Assembly: GCF_900114355.1 (NCBI RefSeq)
Contig: NZ_FOSS01000004.1
Location: 336,238-400,237 of the forward strand
Origin: Lysobacter sp. cf310
Lineage (GTDB): Bacteria; Pseudomonadota; Gammaproteobacteria; Xanthomonadales; Xanthomonadaceae
Length of the DNA stretch: 64,000 bases
Direction of reading: 5' to 3'
The translations under genes and the position numbers were made by a program. Position 1 is the first letter of the stretch. Each line of letters starts with the position of its first letter. Shown piece by piece: positions 23,789 through 32,635 of the stretch. A model generated the notes under the pieces. That model was not told the origin of the DNA and searched no databases. It saw nothing but the letters and a program-made list of their open reading frames with translations.

Positions 23789-24541
23789 TTACTTAAACAA
23801 CAACGCGGACATGACGAAGTTGAACATCAGCACCAGCAGGGACGCGTTGACCACCGCCTTGGTGGTCGCGACCGAGGTGCCTTCGATGGTCGGTTCGGCG
23901 TGGTAGCCGACGTAGGCCGCGACCAGCGCCGCGATGGCGCCGAACACGCCCGACTTCAACAGGGCCACGCAGAAGTCGTCGACGAAATCGACGTTGTCCT
24001 TCAGCGCGGGCCAGAAATAGCCCGGGTCCAGGCCGATCACGTGCACCGCTTCCAGATAGCTGGCGGCGATCGCGAAGCTGCAGAAGAACCCGGTCAGCAG
24101 CGGCACGCTCAGCACCGCGGCCCAGAAGCGCGGCGCGACCGCCTTGCCGACCGGATCGATCGCCATCAGGCCCAGCGCGGTGATCTGGTCGGTGGCACGC
24201 ATCAGGCCCAGCTCGGCCGCGATCGAGCTGCCGGCGCGGCCGATGAACAGCAGCGCGGTCAGCACCGGGCCCAGTTCGCGGTACAGCGACAGGCCCAGCA
24301 GGGTGCTCAGCGAGTTGCTGGCGCCGAAGGTGGCGAGCGTGCGGTAGCCCTGCAGGGTCAGCACCAGGCCCACGAACGCGCCGCCAACGGCGATGATCGG
24401 CAGCGAACGTGCGCCGATCTTGTAGATTTCGCGAATCAGCTCGCGGAAGAAGTCCGGGGTCGGCTTGGAGGCCCGGAACACCGACAGGGTGAACAGGCCG
24501 GCGCGGCCGAGCTGGCGGGTGGCGTCGACGAAGGCCATCAC
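23789..24541 (-). CDS. mlaE: MlaE, permease subunit of the Mla ABC transporter
   Basis: Polytopic inner-membrane permease of 250 residues (family MlaE/Ttg2B). Landmarks are the amphipathic N-terminus FVDATRQLGRAGLFTLSVFR, FVGLVLTLQGYRTLATFGAS, LYRELGPVLTALLFIGRAGS and AAELGLMRATDQITALGLMA. It starts with an ATGA overlap on the mlaF stop and is read in the same operon. Confidence 0.95.
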   Translation of the reverse strand: MMAFVDATRQLGRAGLFTLSVFRASKPTPDFFRELIREIYKIGARSLPIIAVGGAFVGLVLTLQGYRTLATFGASNSLSTLLGLSLYRELGPVLTALLFIGRAGSSIAAELGLMRATDQITALGLMAIDPVGKAVAPRFWAAVLSVPLLTGFFCSFAIAASYLEAVHVIGLDPGYFWPALKDNVDFVDDFCVALLKSGVFGAIAALVAAYVGYHAEPTIEGTSVATTKAVVNASLLVLMFNFVMSALLFK

Positions 24542-25341
24542 GCGGCCTCCGCCGTGCGCGGCGCGGCATCGAAGGCGATCGGGCCGTCGGGCTGGCCGCG
24601 CAGGAACTGCTGCACCAGCGGGTCGCTGCTGGCTTCCAGCTCCGCCGGGGTGCCGGAGAAGACGATGCCGCCGTTGGCGATCACGATGGCGTGGTCGGCC
24701 ACCGGCAGGGTTTCGTGCACGTGGTGGGTCACGATGATGCTGGTCAGGCCCAGGGTGTCGTTGAGGCGGCGCACCAGGCTCATGACCACGCCCGAGGCGA
24801 TCGGGTCCAGGCCGGTGAGCGGTTCGTCGTAGATCATCAGCGGCGGGTCCAGCGCCAGCGCGCGCGCCAGCGCGACCCGGCGCGCCATGCCGCCGGACAG
24901 TTCGCGCGGATAGGCGTCGGCGGCCGCGCGCAGGCCGACCGCGTTGAGCTTCATCAGCACCAGGCGGCGGATCAGCGCGTCCGGCAGATCGGTATGGGTG
25001 CGCAGCGGCAGCGCCACGTTCTCGGCCGCGGTCAGGTCGGTGAGCAGGCCGTTGCCTTGCAGCAGCACGCCCAGGCCCTTGCGCAGCTCGAGCAGGGCGC
25101 GCGAGCGCTGCGGCACTTCGCGGCCCAGCACTTCGACGCGGCCCGCGGCCGGCGCGAGTTCGCCGGTCAGCGCCGACAGCAGGGTCGACTTGCCGCTGCC
25201 GGAGGGGCCCAGCACCGCGACGATGCTGCCGCGCGGCACCGACAGGTTGATGTCGCGCAGCACGGCGCGGCCGCCGCGATCCAGTCGCAGGTCGGTCAGG
25301 CGGACGATGGGCGTTTCGGTCGTCATGCTGGGGGGCGTCAT
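24538..25341 (-). CDS. mlaF: MlaF, ATPase subunit of the Mla ABC transporter
   Basis: ABC ATPase of 267 residues that drives retrograde phospholipid transport with MlaE, MlaD and MlaB. Walker A is GPSGSGKST, the signature is [15 protein letters not shown], Walker B with the catalytic Glu is [13 protein letters not shown] and the switch His is in IVTHHVHE. Two starts, 25341 and 25326 ([13 protein letters not shown]), are possible; neither has a clear ribosome-binding site. First gene of the operon mlaF-E-D-C-B-A. Confidence 0.95.
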   Translation of the reverse strand: MTPPSMTTETPIVRLTDLRLDRGGRAVLRDINLSVPRGSIVAVLGPSGSGKSTLLSALTGELAPAAGRVEVLGREVPQRSRALLELRKGLGVLLQGNGLLTDLTAAENVALPLRTHTDLPDALIRRLVLMKLNAVGLRAAADAYPRELSGGMARRVALARALALDPPLMIYDEPLTGLDPIASGVVMSLVRRLNDTLGLTSIIVTHHVHETLPVADHAIVIANGGIVFSGTPAELEASSDPLVQQFLRGQPDGPIAFDAAPRTAEAA

Positions 25342-25646
25342 CCGGAAAGGTGCGGCCGCACGCGGCCCGCGCGGGGTCGCAAGTTTCGGCAGCTTGGCGG
25401 GCTGAGGCTGAACGGGGGATGCAGCACGGTCATTGTCGCAGGTTCGGCGGCGACGCTACGCAAGCCGACGTCGTCGTCGTGTCGGCCGATGTTGAGGGGG
25501 CGGGATTAAGACGGTTTTAAGCGCCGTGTTCCAGCCGGTCGCGCCGTCGCGCTCGATCCGTCGCTCCGGCTTTCGCGGGAATGACGAATCGGTGGTGCCC
25601 TTGGGGCATCGCTTTTCCGCAATCCCGATTCCGGCAAGATGTCGCG
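25342..25646. other. divergent intergenic region between mla and rec operons
   Basis: About 305 bases without a convincing gene between the divergent mlaF and recC. It must hold both promoters, but I cannot pick them confidently. TTCGCGGGAATGACG (25570-25584) resembles the common 'GTCATTCCCGCGAA' intergenic repeat of proteobacteria. No terminator or RNA gene is evident. Confidence 0.5.
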
Positions 25647-28600
25647 ATGCCCGGCCGTCCCGACTTCCGCCTCTACCACTCCAATGCGCTGGACGTGCTG
25701 GCCGGATTGTTGGCGCAGGAACTGCGCACGCCCGCGCCCGGGCAGTCGGCGCTGGCGCCGGACGTGGTGCTGATCCCGCAGGTGGCGATGCGGCGCTGGT
25801 TGCAGGCGACCCTGGCCCAGGCCTACGGGATCGCCGCCAACCTGGAATTCCTGACCCCCGGCGAGTTCGTCCAGCGCGCGCTGGACGCCAACGTGCGCGG
25901 GATCGAGGACGACATCGGTGCCGAGGCGCTGCGCTGGCGGCTTTACAAGGAGCTCTCGCATCCGGCCGCGCTGCGCGAACCGGCGCTGGCCGAGCTGCGC
26001 GCCTATCTGTCCGGCGCCGACCCGCTCAAGCCCTGGTCGCTGGCCGGCGAGCTGGCGGGCCTGTTCGAGAAGTACCAGGCCTGGCGCCGCGACTGGCTGC
26101 GCGCCTGGGACGAAGGCCAGGACCGCGACGACGCCCAGGCCGCGCTGTGGCGCCGCGTCGCCGGCGCCAGCCGCTACCGCGCGCGCCGCATCGGCGACTA
26201 CCTGGCGCGCTACGGCGGCGACGGCGCGGACGTGCCCGACGGCCTGCCGCCGCGCTTGTTCGCCTTCGCCACCCTCAACGTCTCGCCCGATGTGCTGCGC
26301 GTGATCGCGACCCAGGCCCGCGCCGGCGTGCTGCATTTCTATCTGCCCACGCCCAGCCGCAAGTACTGGGGCGATCTGGCCAGCTACGGCGAACGCCTGC
26401 GCCTGCTCGATGCCGACGCGTCGGCGCAGGAGGCCGACGAGAACCCGCTGCTGCAGGCCTGGGGCGCGGCCGGCCGCGACTTCATGGCGGTGCTGGGCGG
26501 TTACGAGGTTGTGCACCCCTCGGGCGAGATCGCGGCCTACGCCGATCCCGAAACCGACCCCGCCGACGATCCCGCGCGCGACAGCCTGCTGCGGCGCCTG
26601 CAGCGCGACCTGCTGCATCGGCGCGCGCCGGCGGTGCCGGGCTGGCGCGCGGCGGTCGATAGCGCCGACCCCAGCTTGCAGGTGCACGCCTGCCACACCC
26701 GCCTGCGCGAGGTGCAGGTGCTGCACGATCAACTGCGCGGCCTGCTCGAGGACCCGCGCTTCGATCCGCCGCTGCAGCCACGCGAGATCGCCGTGCTCGC
26801 GCCCGACATCGATCCCTACGCGCCGCACATCGCGGCGGTGTTCGGCGGCCTGGCCGGGCGCCCGGGCTTCATTCCGTATGCGCTGGCCGACGTAAGCCCG
26901 CTCGCGGCCGAGCCGCTGGCCGACGTGTTCCTGCGCCTGCTCGCGCTGCCGGTGTCGCGCTTCGGCCTCAGCGAGATCCTCGACCTGCTGGCCGCGCCAG
27001 CGATCGCCGACGCCGCCGGCCTGGATGCGCCGGCGCTGGAGCGCATGCACACCTGGCTGCACGAGGCCGGCGCGCGTTGGGGCATCGACGATGCCCACCG
27101 CGCGCGTCACGACGCCCCGGCCGACGACGCCTACACCTGGCGCTTCGCCCTGGACCGCCTGCTGATCGGGCACGCCAGCGGCGGCGACGAGGCCATCGCC
27201 GGCGTCGCGCCCTATACCGAACTCGAAGGCAGCGCGCTGGACGCGTTGGACGCGCTGATCCGGCTGTTGCGCGTGCTCGCGCGCAACGAGCGCGCGCTGG
27301 GCGCGGCGATGCCGCCCGCGCAGTGGCGCGACCGCCTGCTGGGACTGCTGCAGGCGCTGCTGCCGCGGCGCCCGCACGACGCCGGCGATCAACGCACCCT
27401 GGAGCGCCTGCGCCTGCTGGTGGAGACCTTCGCGCGCGAGGCCGAACGCGCCGGTTTCGATGCGCCGGTGCCGGCCGAAGTGGTGCGCGCGCATTTCCGC
27501 GCCGCCCTCAGCGAGGCCGACACCCGCGCGCCGCTGCTCACCGGCGGGGTGAGCTTCGGCCGCATGGTGCCTATGCGTCTGATCCCGTTCCGCGCGATCT
27601 GCCTGCTCGGCATGAACGACGGCGACTACCCGCGCCGCGACCCGGTCGGCGGCCTCAACCGCCTGGCCGCCGAACTGGGCACCGCCGCGCGCCGCCACGG
27701 CGACCGCTCGCTGCGCGAGGACGATCGTTTCCTGTTCCTGCAGTTGTTCATGGCCGCCTCCGAGGTGCTGTACCTGAGCTACCTGGGCGCCGATCCGCGC
27801 GACGGCAGCCTGCGCGAGCCCTCGCCGCTGGTGTCGGAACTGCTGGACGTAGCCGCGCGCTATCACCAGGCGCCGGACGCCGCGCGCGCGGCGCTGACCG
27901 TGCGCGAACCCTTGCAGCCGTTCTCGCCGGCCGCGTTCGGCGCCGGCGATCACGGCGAGGCCGCGCCGGAACCGCGCCGCTACAGCTATCGCGGCGAGTG
28001 GCAACCGGCCGCGCAGGCCGGCGGCGAGGCGCGTATCGAACTGGGGCCCTGGATCGACGCGCCGCTGGCGCCGCTGGAAGCGACCACCGCGCCGGCCGTC
28101 GCCCTGGCCGATCTGCGCGCCTTCCTGCGCGATCCGCCCGGCGCCTTCCTGCGCCAGCGCCTCAACCTGCGCCTGCCCGACGCCGGCGCCGCCGTCGACG
28201 ATGTCGAGCCGCTGCTGCTGCCCGGTCGCGGCCTGCAGCGCCAGCAACTGCAATACGCGGTGTACGAGGCCTTGTTGGCCGGACGCGGCCAGGATCTGCA
28301 GGCGCAGCTGCGCGCGCGCGCTTTGCTGCCGTCCGGGCCCTTGGGCCGGCGCCAGCTCGACAGCCTGCTCGCCGAAGTGCGGCCGTACGCCGACGCCTTC
28401 GCGCAGTGGCGCGAACAGCAGGCGCCGCAGTCGCAGCACTTCGAACTCGAGCTCGGTGCCGGCCGCCTGCACGGCCGTGTCGACGATCTCTACGCCGCCG
28501 GGCTGGCGCGTCTGCGCTTCGGCAAACTGCACGGGCCCGCGCAGATCGCCCACGGGCTGGATTGGCTGGTGCTGTCGGCGCTGGGCGATGCGCGCCCCTT

Positions 28601-28982
28601 GGCGCAGTTCGCGGAGGCCGCCGGCGGCGTCGGCCCGCAGCTGCGCGCCGCCGCATCGCCCGCGCGGGCGCGCGCCGCGTTGGACGCGCTGCTGCGCCTG
28701 CGCGCGCACGGCCTGCGCGAGCCGTTGCCGTTTCTGCCGCGCGCCGGTTGGCTGTGGTACGCGGCCGATGCGGAGGGCCGCGACGCCTGGAACCAGGCCG
28801 CGCTGCAATGGCACGGCGGCAGCCACAGTTGGAGCGAAGCCGACGCCAGCGGCGCGCGCCTGGCCCTGCGCGGCCGCGATCCGTTCTCGACCGACATCGA
28901 TCTGGCCGAGGAATTCCGCGCCATCGCGCGCCTGGTGTTCGACGCGGTCGTGCACGCGCGCAGCGAGGACGACGCGCGATGA
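25647..28982 (+). CDS. recC: RecBCD enzyme subunit RecC
   Basis: RecC of 1111 residues, which in RecBCD threads the 3' strand and recognises Chi. Family landmarks are FRLYHSNALDVLAGLLAQEL, LIPQVAMRRWLQATLAQAYG and IAANLEFLTPGEFVQRAL near the N-terminus, then EIAVLAPDIDPYAPHI, GGVSFGRMVPMRLIPFRAIC, LLGMNDGDYPR and DDRFLFLQLFMAASEVLYLS. The start MPGRPDFRLYHSNAL is taken as the first codon with family similarity; the frame continues back to 25581 without it. It is the first gene of recC-recB-recD, and its stop overlaps the recB ATG. The usual enterobacterial ptrA is absent from between the genes. Confidence 0.95.
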   Translation: MPGRPDFRLYHSNALDVLAGLLAQELRTPAPGQSALAPDVVLIPQVAMRRWLQATLAQAYGIAANLEFLTPGEFVQRALDANVRGIEDDIGAEALRWRLYKELSHPAALREPALAELRAYLSGADPLKPWSLAGELAGLFEKYQAWRRDWLRAWDEGQDRDDAQAALWRRVAGASRYRARRIGDYLARYGGDGADVPDGLPPRLFAFATLNVSPDVLRVIATQARAGVLHFYLPTPSRKYWGDLASYGERLRLLDADASAQEADENPLLQAWGAAGRDFMAVLGGYEVVHPSGEIAAYADPETDPADDPARDSLLRRLQRDLLHRRAPAVPGWRAAVDSADPSLQVHACHTRLREVQVLHDQLRGLLEDPRFDPPLQPREIAVLAPDIDPYAPHIAAVFGGLAGRPGFIPYALADVSPLAAEPLADVFLRLLALPVSRFGLSEILDLLAAPAIADAAGLDAPALERMHTWLHEAGARWGIDDAHRARHDAPADDAYTWRFALDRLLIGHASGGDEAIAGVAPYTELEGSALDALDALIRLLRVLARNERALGAAMPPAQWRDRLLGLLQALLPRRPHDAGDQRTLERLRLLVETFAREAERAGFDAPVPAEVVRAHFRAALSEADTRAPLLTGGVSFGRMVPMRLIPFRAICLLGMNDGDYPRRDPVGGLNRLAAELGTAARRHGDRSLREDDRFLFLQLFMAASEVLYLSYLGADPRDGSLREPSPLVSELLDVAARYHQAPDAARAALTVREPLQPFSPAAFGAGDHGEAAPEPRRYSYRGEWQPAAQAGGEARIELGPWIDAPLAPLEATTAPAVALADLRAFLRDPPGAFLRQRLNLRLPDAGAAVDDVEPLLLPGRGLQRQQLQYAVYEALLAGRGQDLQAQLRARALLPSGPLGRRQLDSLLAEVRPYADAFAQWREQQAPQSQHFELELGAGRLHGRVDDLYAAGLARLRFGKLHGPAQIAHGLDWLVLSALGDARPLAQFAEAAGGVGPQLRAAASPARARAALDALLRLRAHGLREPLPFLPRAGWLWYAADAEGRDAWNQAALQWHGGSHSWSEADASGARLALRGRDPFSTDIDLAEEFRAIARLVFDAVVHARSEDDAR

Positions 28983-31900
28983 GCGGGCACACGCGCGATC
29001 TGTTCGAGGAACGGCCACCGCCGCCGGCGTCCGGCGCGGACGACGCCTATCTGCATCTGCCGCTGCACGGCCTGCAGCTGATCGAAGCCAGCGCCGGCAC
29101 CGGCAAGACCTACACCCTGGCCACCCTGGTCACGCGCCTGGTGATCGAGCGCAGCCTGCGCGTCGGCCAGATCCTCGCGGTCACCTTCACCGACGCGGCC
29201 ACCCAGGAACTGCGAGAGCGCCTGCGCAAGCGCCTGCTGCTGGCCGCGCGCATTGCCGCCGACGATCCGGCTCTGCCCATCGGCGAGGACGACGGCGAAC
29301 GCGCGGTCACGCGCGCGCTGATCGCCGCGCGGCGCGACCAGGAAGCCCCCGCCGCCCTGCGCGCGCGCCTGGCCCGCGCCGCGCGCGAGATCGACCTGGC
29401 CGCGGTGGTGACCATCCACGGCTTCTGCGCGCGCGTGCTCAGCGAACACGCCCTGGAAACCGGCCAGGCCTTCCTGGCACCCGAGATGATCGGCAGCGAT
29501 CGCGAACTGCGCGACGAGGTCGCGGTGGACCTGTGGCGTTCGCTGGGTACCGACGCGGTCGCGGCCGAACTGCTGCAGGCGCGCTGGCCGGCCGGCCCCT
29601 CGGCGCTGGCGGCCGACCTGGGGCCGCTGCTGCGCGCCGCGCGCCTCAAGCCCGCGCTGCCCGTGCCCACGCCCGATCCCTGGCCGCTGCTGCAGGCGCG
29701 CGCGGCCGTCCTGCGCGACCGCTATCGCCAGCACGGCGCACAGGCCTTCGACGATATCGAAGCCGCGATGGCGGCCAAGGTGCTCAACGGCCAGACCTGG
29801 CGCGCCGAATTGCCCGCCGCGCTGCGCGAGGCGCTGACGCGCTGGTGCGCGAACGAAGATCCCGCCGCGCGCATCGAGCCGCGCATCGACCGCATGACCC
29901 CGGCCGCGCTCGCCGAGCGCACCAACAAGGGCAAGCAGGCGCAGACCCCGAGTTCGCCGCTGTTCGTCGCCATCGCCGACTATCTCGAAGTCGCGACCGC
30001 GCGCGCGCAATGGCTGGACGCGCAAGGCCTGGCCCTGGTCCACCGCGTGCGCGAGGAAGCCGCCGCGCGCCTGGCCGAGCTCAAGCGCGTGCGCCGCGTG
30101 CAGACCTACGACGATCTCATCGACGGCGTCGCCCAGGCCTTGAGCGGCCCGCATGCGGCCGCGCTGGTGGCGCGTCTGCGCGCGCAATACGCGGTCGCCC
30201 TGGTCGACGAGTTCCAGGACACCGACGCGCGTCAGTGGGCGATCTTCGAACGCGTGTTCGGGCCCGACGGGCGCGAAGGCGGCAGCCTGTTCGTGATCGG
30301 CGATCCCAAGCAGGCGATCTACGGCTTCCGCGGCGGCGACGTGCACACCTATCTGGCGGCCGCGGCGCAGGCCGAGCTGGCGCCGCCGCTGCTGCGCAAT
30401 TTCCGTTCGCGGCCGTCGCTGCTGCGCGCCGTGCAGGCGCTGTACCAGCGCGCCGGCGCGGACGCCTTCGTCGACGCGCGCATCCGTTTCCTCGCGGTCG
30501 AACCCGGCGGGCGCGTGGCGGACGAGGCCCTGCTGCGTCACGGCCGGCGCGCGCCCGCGCTGACCCTGCGCCGCCTGCCCGCGCCCGACAACGGCGCCGC
30601 CGCGAAAAGCCGCACGCAGTGGAGTGCGCCGGAGTCGCGCGAGCTGGCCACGCGCGCCTGCGTGGCCGCGATCCACGCCTGGCTCGCCGATGCGCGCAAG
30701 GACGAGGCCACGCTCGACGGGCGCGCGTTGCAACCGGCCGACATCGCCGTGCTGGTGCGCAGCCACGACGAGGCCGCGCGCATGCAGCGCGCCCTGGTCG
30801 CCGCCGGCATCCCCGCGGTCGCGGCCGGGCGCCAGAGCGTGTTCGCGACCGAGCAGGCGCTGGAACTGCTGGCCCTGTTCGAGGCCCTGCTGCAGCCGGG
30901 CGATCACGGCCGTTTGCGCGGCGCCCTGGCCAGCGTGTTCCTGGGCCTGGACGCGCGCGCGATCGCGCGCATGGACGCCGAAGACGCCTGGCAGCGCGAC
31001 TGGCAGCTGCGCGCGCTGGAATGGCGCGAGCGCTGGCAGCGCCACGGCCCGCTGGCCCTGGTCGCCGACCTGTGCGCGCAACAGGCGCCGCGCCTGCTCG
31101 CCCTGGGCGACGGCGAGCGCCGCCTGACCAACCTGCTGCAACTGGGCGAGGTCCTGCAGGAAGCCGACGCGCAGGCGCTGGGCCTGCACGGCCTGGTCGA
31201 CTGGCTGCGCCTGCGCATCGCCGAGGCCGACGACAACGACGAACAGCAACAGCTGCGCCTGGAGTCCGACGCGCGCCGTGTGCAGATCCTGACCCTGCAC
31301 AAGAGCAAGGGCCTGGAGTTCGGCCTGGTGTTCCTGCCGTTCGCCGCGATCGGCCGCGAGCCGCGCGGCGGGCGCCACTGCGAATACCCCGACGACGACG
31401 GCCGCGTGCTGCAACTGGAAGGCGAGCACGACGACGCCGGCACGCCACCTTGGAGCGAGGCGCGGGTCCGCAGCGCGCGCGAGTCGGCCGCCGAGGACGC
31501 GCGCCTGCTCTACGTCGGCCTGACCCGCGCCCGCCACGCGCTGTGGCTGGCGACCGGGCCGCTGTACCTGAGCGCCACCACGCCGCTGGCGCCCATGCTG
31601 GACGCGCCCGAAACCCTGGACAGCGGCGACGCCGGCGATGTCGAGGTCGACGATCGCGCGCTGGAAACACGCCCGGCACCGCTGCCCCCGATCGCACCCG
31701 CGGCGGTGCCGCCCGCGCGTAGCCTGCGCCGTGGGCTGCCGCGCGATTGGTGGGTGCACAGCTTCACCCAGCTCACCCGCGAGGACGCCGGCAGCAGGGT
31801 CCAGGACGAACGCGGCGCCGAGGATGAACCCGAACCGCTGGCGCTGCCCGCGCCCAGCGAACTGCCGATCGACGTGATGGAACTGCGCTTCTCCGGCAGC

Positions 31901-32635
31901 CGCTTCGGCAATGCCGTGCACACCGCGCTGGAGCGCTGCGACTTCGCGGTCTGGGGCGATTGGCGCCGCCTCCGCCTGGTGCCGGAGGGGCAGGAGCCGC
32001 TGTTGCGCACCGCCCTGCACGAGCAGGGCTACACCGATGCCGATATCGACAGCGGCGGCCTGGACACGCTGGCGCGCCTGGTCGGCGCGACCCTGACCGC
32101 GACCCTGCCCGAAGGCGCGCGCCTGGCCGACCTGCCGCCGGCCGCCTTGCGCGCCGAGATGGAATTCCATTTCGCGCTCAACGATGCCTCGACCACGGCC
32201 CTGCTGGAACTGCTGCACGCGCACGGCTGGCTGCGCGCGCGCCAGGCCTTCGGCCATCGGCGCCGGCTCGACGGTCTGATGACCGGCAAGATCGACTTGG
32301 TCTATGCGCACGAGGGCCGCTATTACCTGCTCGACTACAAGACCAACCGCCTGCCGTCCTACGACGCCGCCGCGATCGAGCGCGCGATGGACGACAGCGA
32401 ATACACCCTGCAGTCGCTGATCTACACCCTGGCCCTGCACCGCTGGCTGCGCTTCCGGCTCGGCGCCGACTACGACTACGCGCGCGATTTCGGCGGCACC
32501 CGTTATCTGTTCTGCCGCGGTCTGGATCCGATGCGATCCGATGAAGAAGGCGCGGGCATCCACGCCGAGGTGCCGCCGCGCGCGCTGGTCGAGGCCTTGG
32601 ACGCGCTGTTCGGCGGCGCCGGAGGCGCGTCATGA
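28979..32635 (+). CDS. recB: RecBCD enzyme subunit RecB (helicase-nuclease)
   Basis: Superfamily-1 3'-5' helicase with C-terminal nuclease, 1218 residues. Motif I (Walker A) is IEASAGTGKTYTLATL, motif Ia VTFTDAATQELRERL, motif II LVDEFQDTDARQW, motif III GDPKQAIYGFRGGDVHTY, motif V LTLHKSKGLEF and motif VI LLYVGLTRARHALW. The nuclease active site is GKIDLVYAHEGRYYLLDYKT, with the two Asp and the Lys of the E. coli D1067/D1080/K1082 triad. The ATG overlaps the recC stop by 4 bases and the gene's own stop overlaps recD by 4 bases. DNA double-strand-break repair and degradation of foreign DNA. Confidence 0.96.
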   Translation: MSGHTRDLFEERPPPPASGADDAYLHLPLHGLQLIEASAGTGKTYTLATLVTRLVIERSLRVGQILAVTFTDAATQELRERLRKRLLLAARIAADDPALPIGEDDGERAVTRALIAARRDQEAPAALRARLARAAREIDLAAVVTIHGFCARVLSEHALETGQAFLAPEMIGSDRELRDEVAVDLWRSLGTDAVAAELLQARWPAGPSALAADLGPLLRAARLKPALPVPTPDPWPLLQARAAVLRDRYRQHGAQAFDDIEAAMAAKVLNGQTWRAELPAALREALTRWCANEDPAARIEPRIDRMTPAALAERTNKGKQAQTPSSPLFVAIADYLEVATARAQWLDAQGLALVHRVREEAAARLAELKRVRRVQTYDDLIDGVAQALSGPHAAALVARLRAQYAVALVDEFQDTDARQWAIFERVFGPDGREGGSLFVIGDPKQAIYGFRGGDVHTYLAAAAQAELAPPLLRNFRSRPSLLRAVQALYQRAGADAFVDARIRFLAVEPGGRVADEALLRHGRRAPALTLRRLPAPDNGAAAKSRTQWSAPESRELATRACVAAIHAWLADARKDEATLDGRALQPADIAVLVRSHDEAARMQRALVAAGIPAVAAGRQSVFATEQALELLALFEALLQPGDHGRLRGALASVFLGLDARAIARMDAEDAWQRDWQLRALEWRERWQRHGPLALVADLCAQQAPRLLALGDGERRLTNLLQLGEVLQEADAQALGLHGLVDWLRLRIAEADDNDEQQQLRLESDARRVQILTLHKSKGLEFGLVFLPFAAIGREPRGGRHCEYPDDDGRVLQLEGEHDDAGTPPWSEARVRSARESAAEDARLLYVGLTRARHALWLATGPLYLSATTPLAPMLDAPETLDSGDAGDVEVDDRALETRPAPLPPIAPAAVPPARSLRRGLPRDWWVHSFTQLTREDAGSRVQDERGAEDEPEPLALPAPSELPIDVMELRFSGSRFGNAVHTALERCDFAVWGDWRRLRLVPEGQEPLLRTALHEQGYTDADIDSGGLDTLARLVGATLTATLPEGARLADLPPAALRAEMEFHFALNDASTTALLELLHAHGWLRARQAFGHRRRLDGLMTGKIDLVYAHEGRYYLLDYKTNRLPSYDAAAIERAMDDSEYTLQSLIYTLALHRWLRFRLGADYDYARDFGGTRYLFCRGLDPMRSDEEGAGIHAEVPPRALVEALDALFGGAGGAS

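Noticed and set aside
25506-29018. Long minus-strand frame (1170 codons) opposite recC
   Set aside because: Antisense artefact; the plus strand carries all RecC landmarks.
28490-32563. Very long open frame (1357 codons) on the minus strand opposite recB
   Set aside because: It is antisense to a clear RecB with all helicase and nuclease motifs. High-GC codon bias leaves such frames open by chance, and its translation is Gln/Ala/Arg-rich with no family features.
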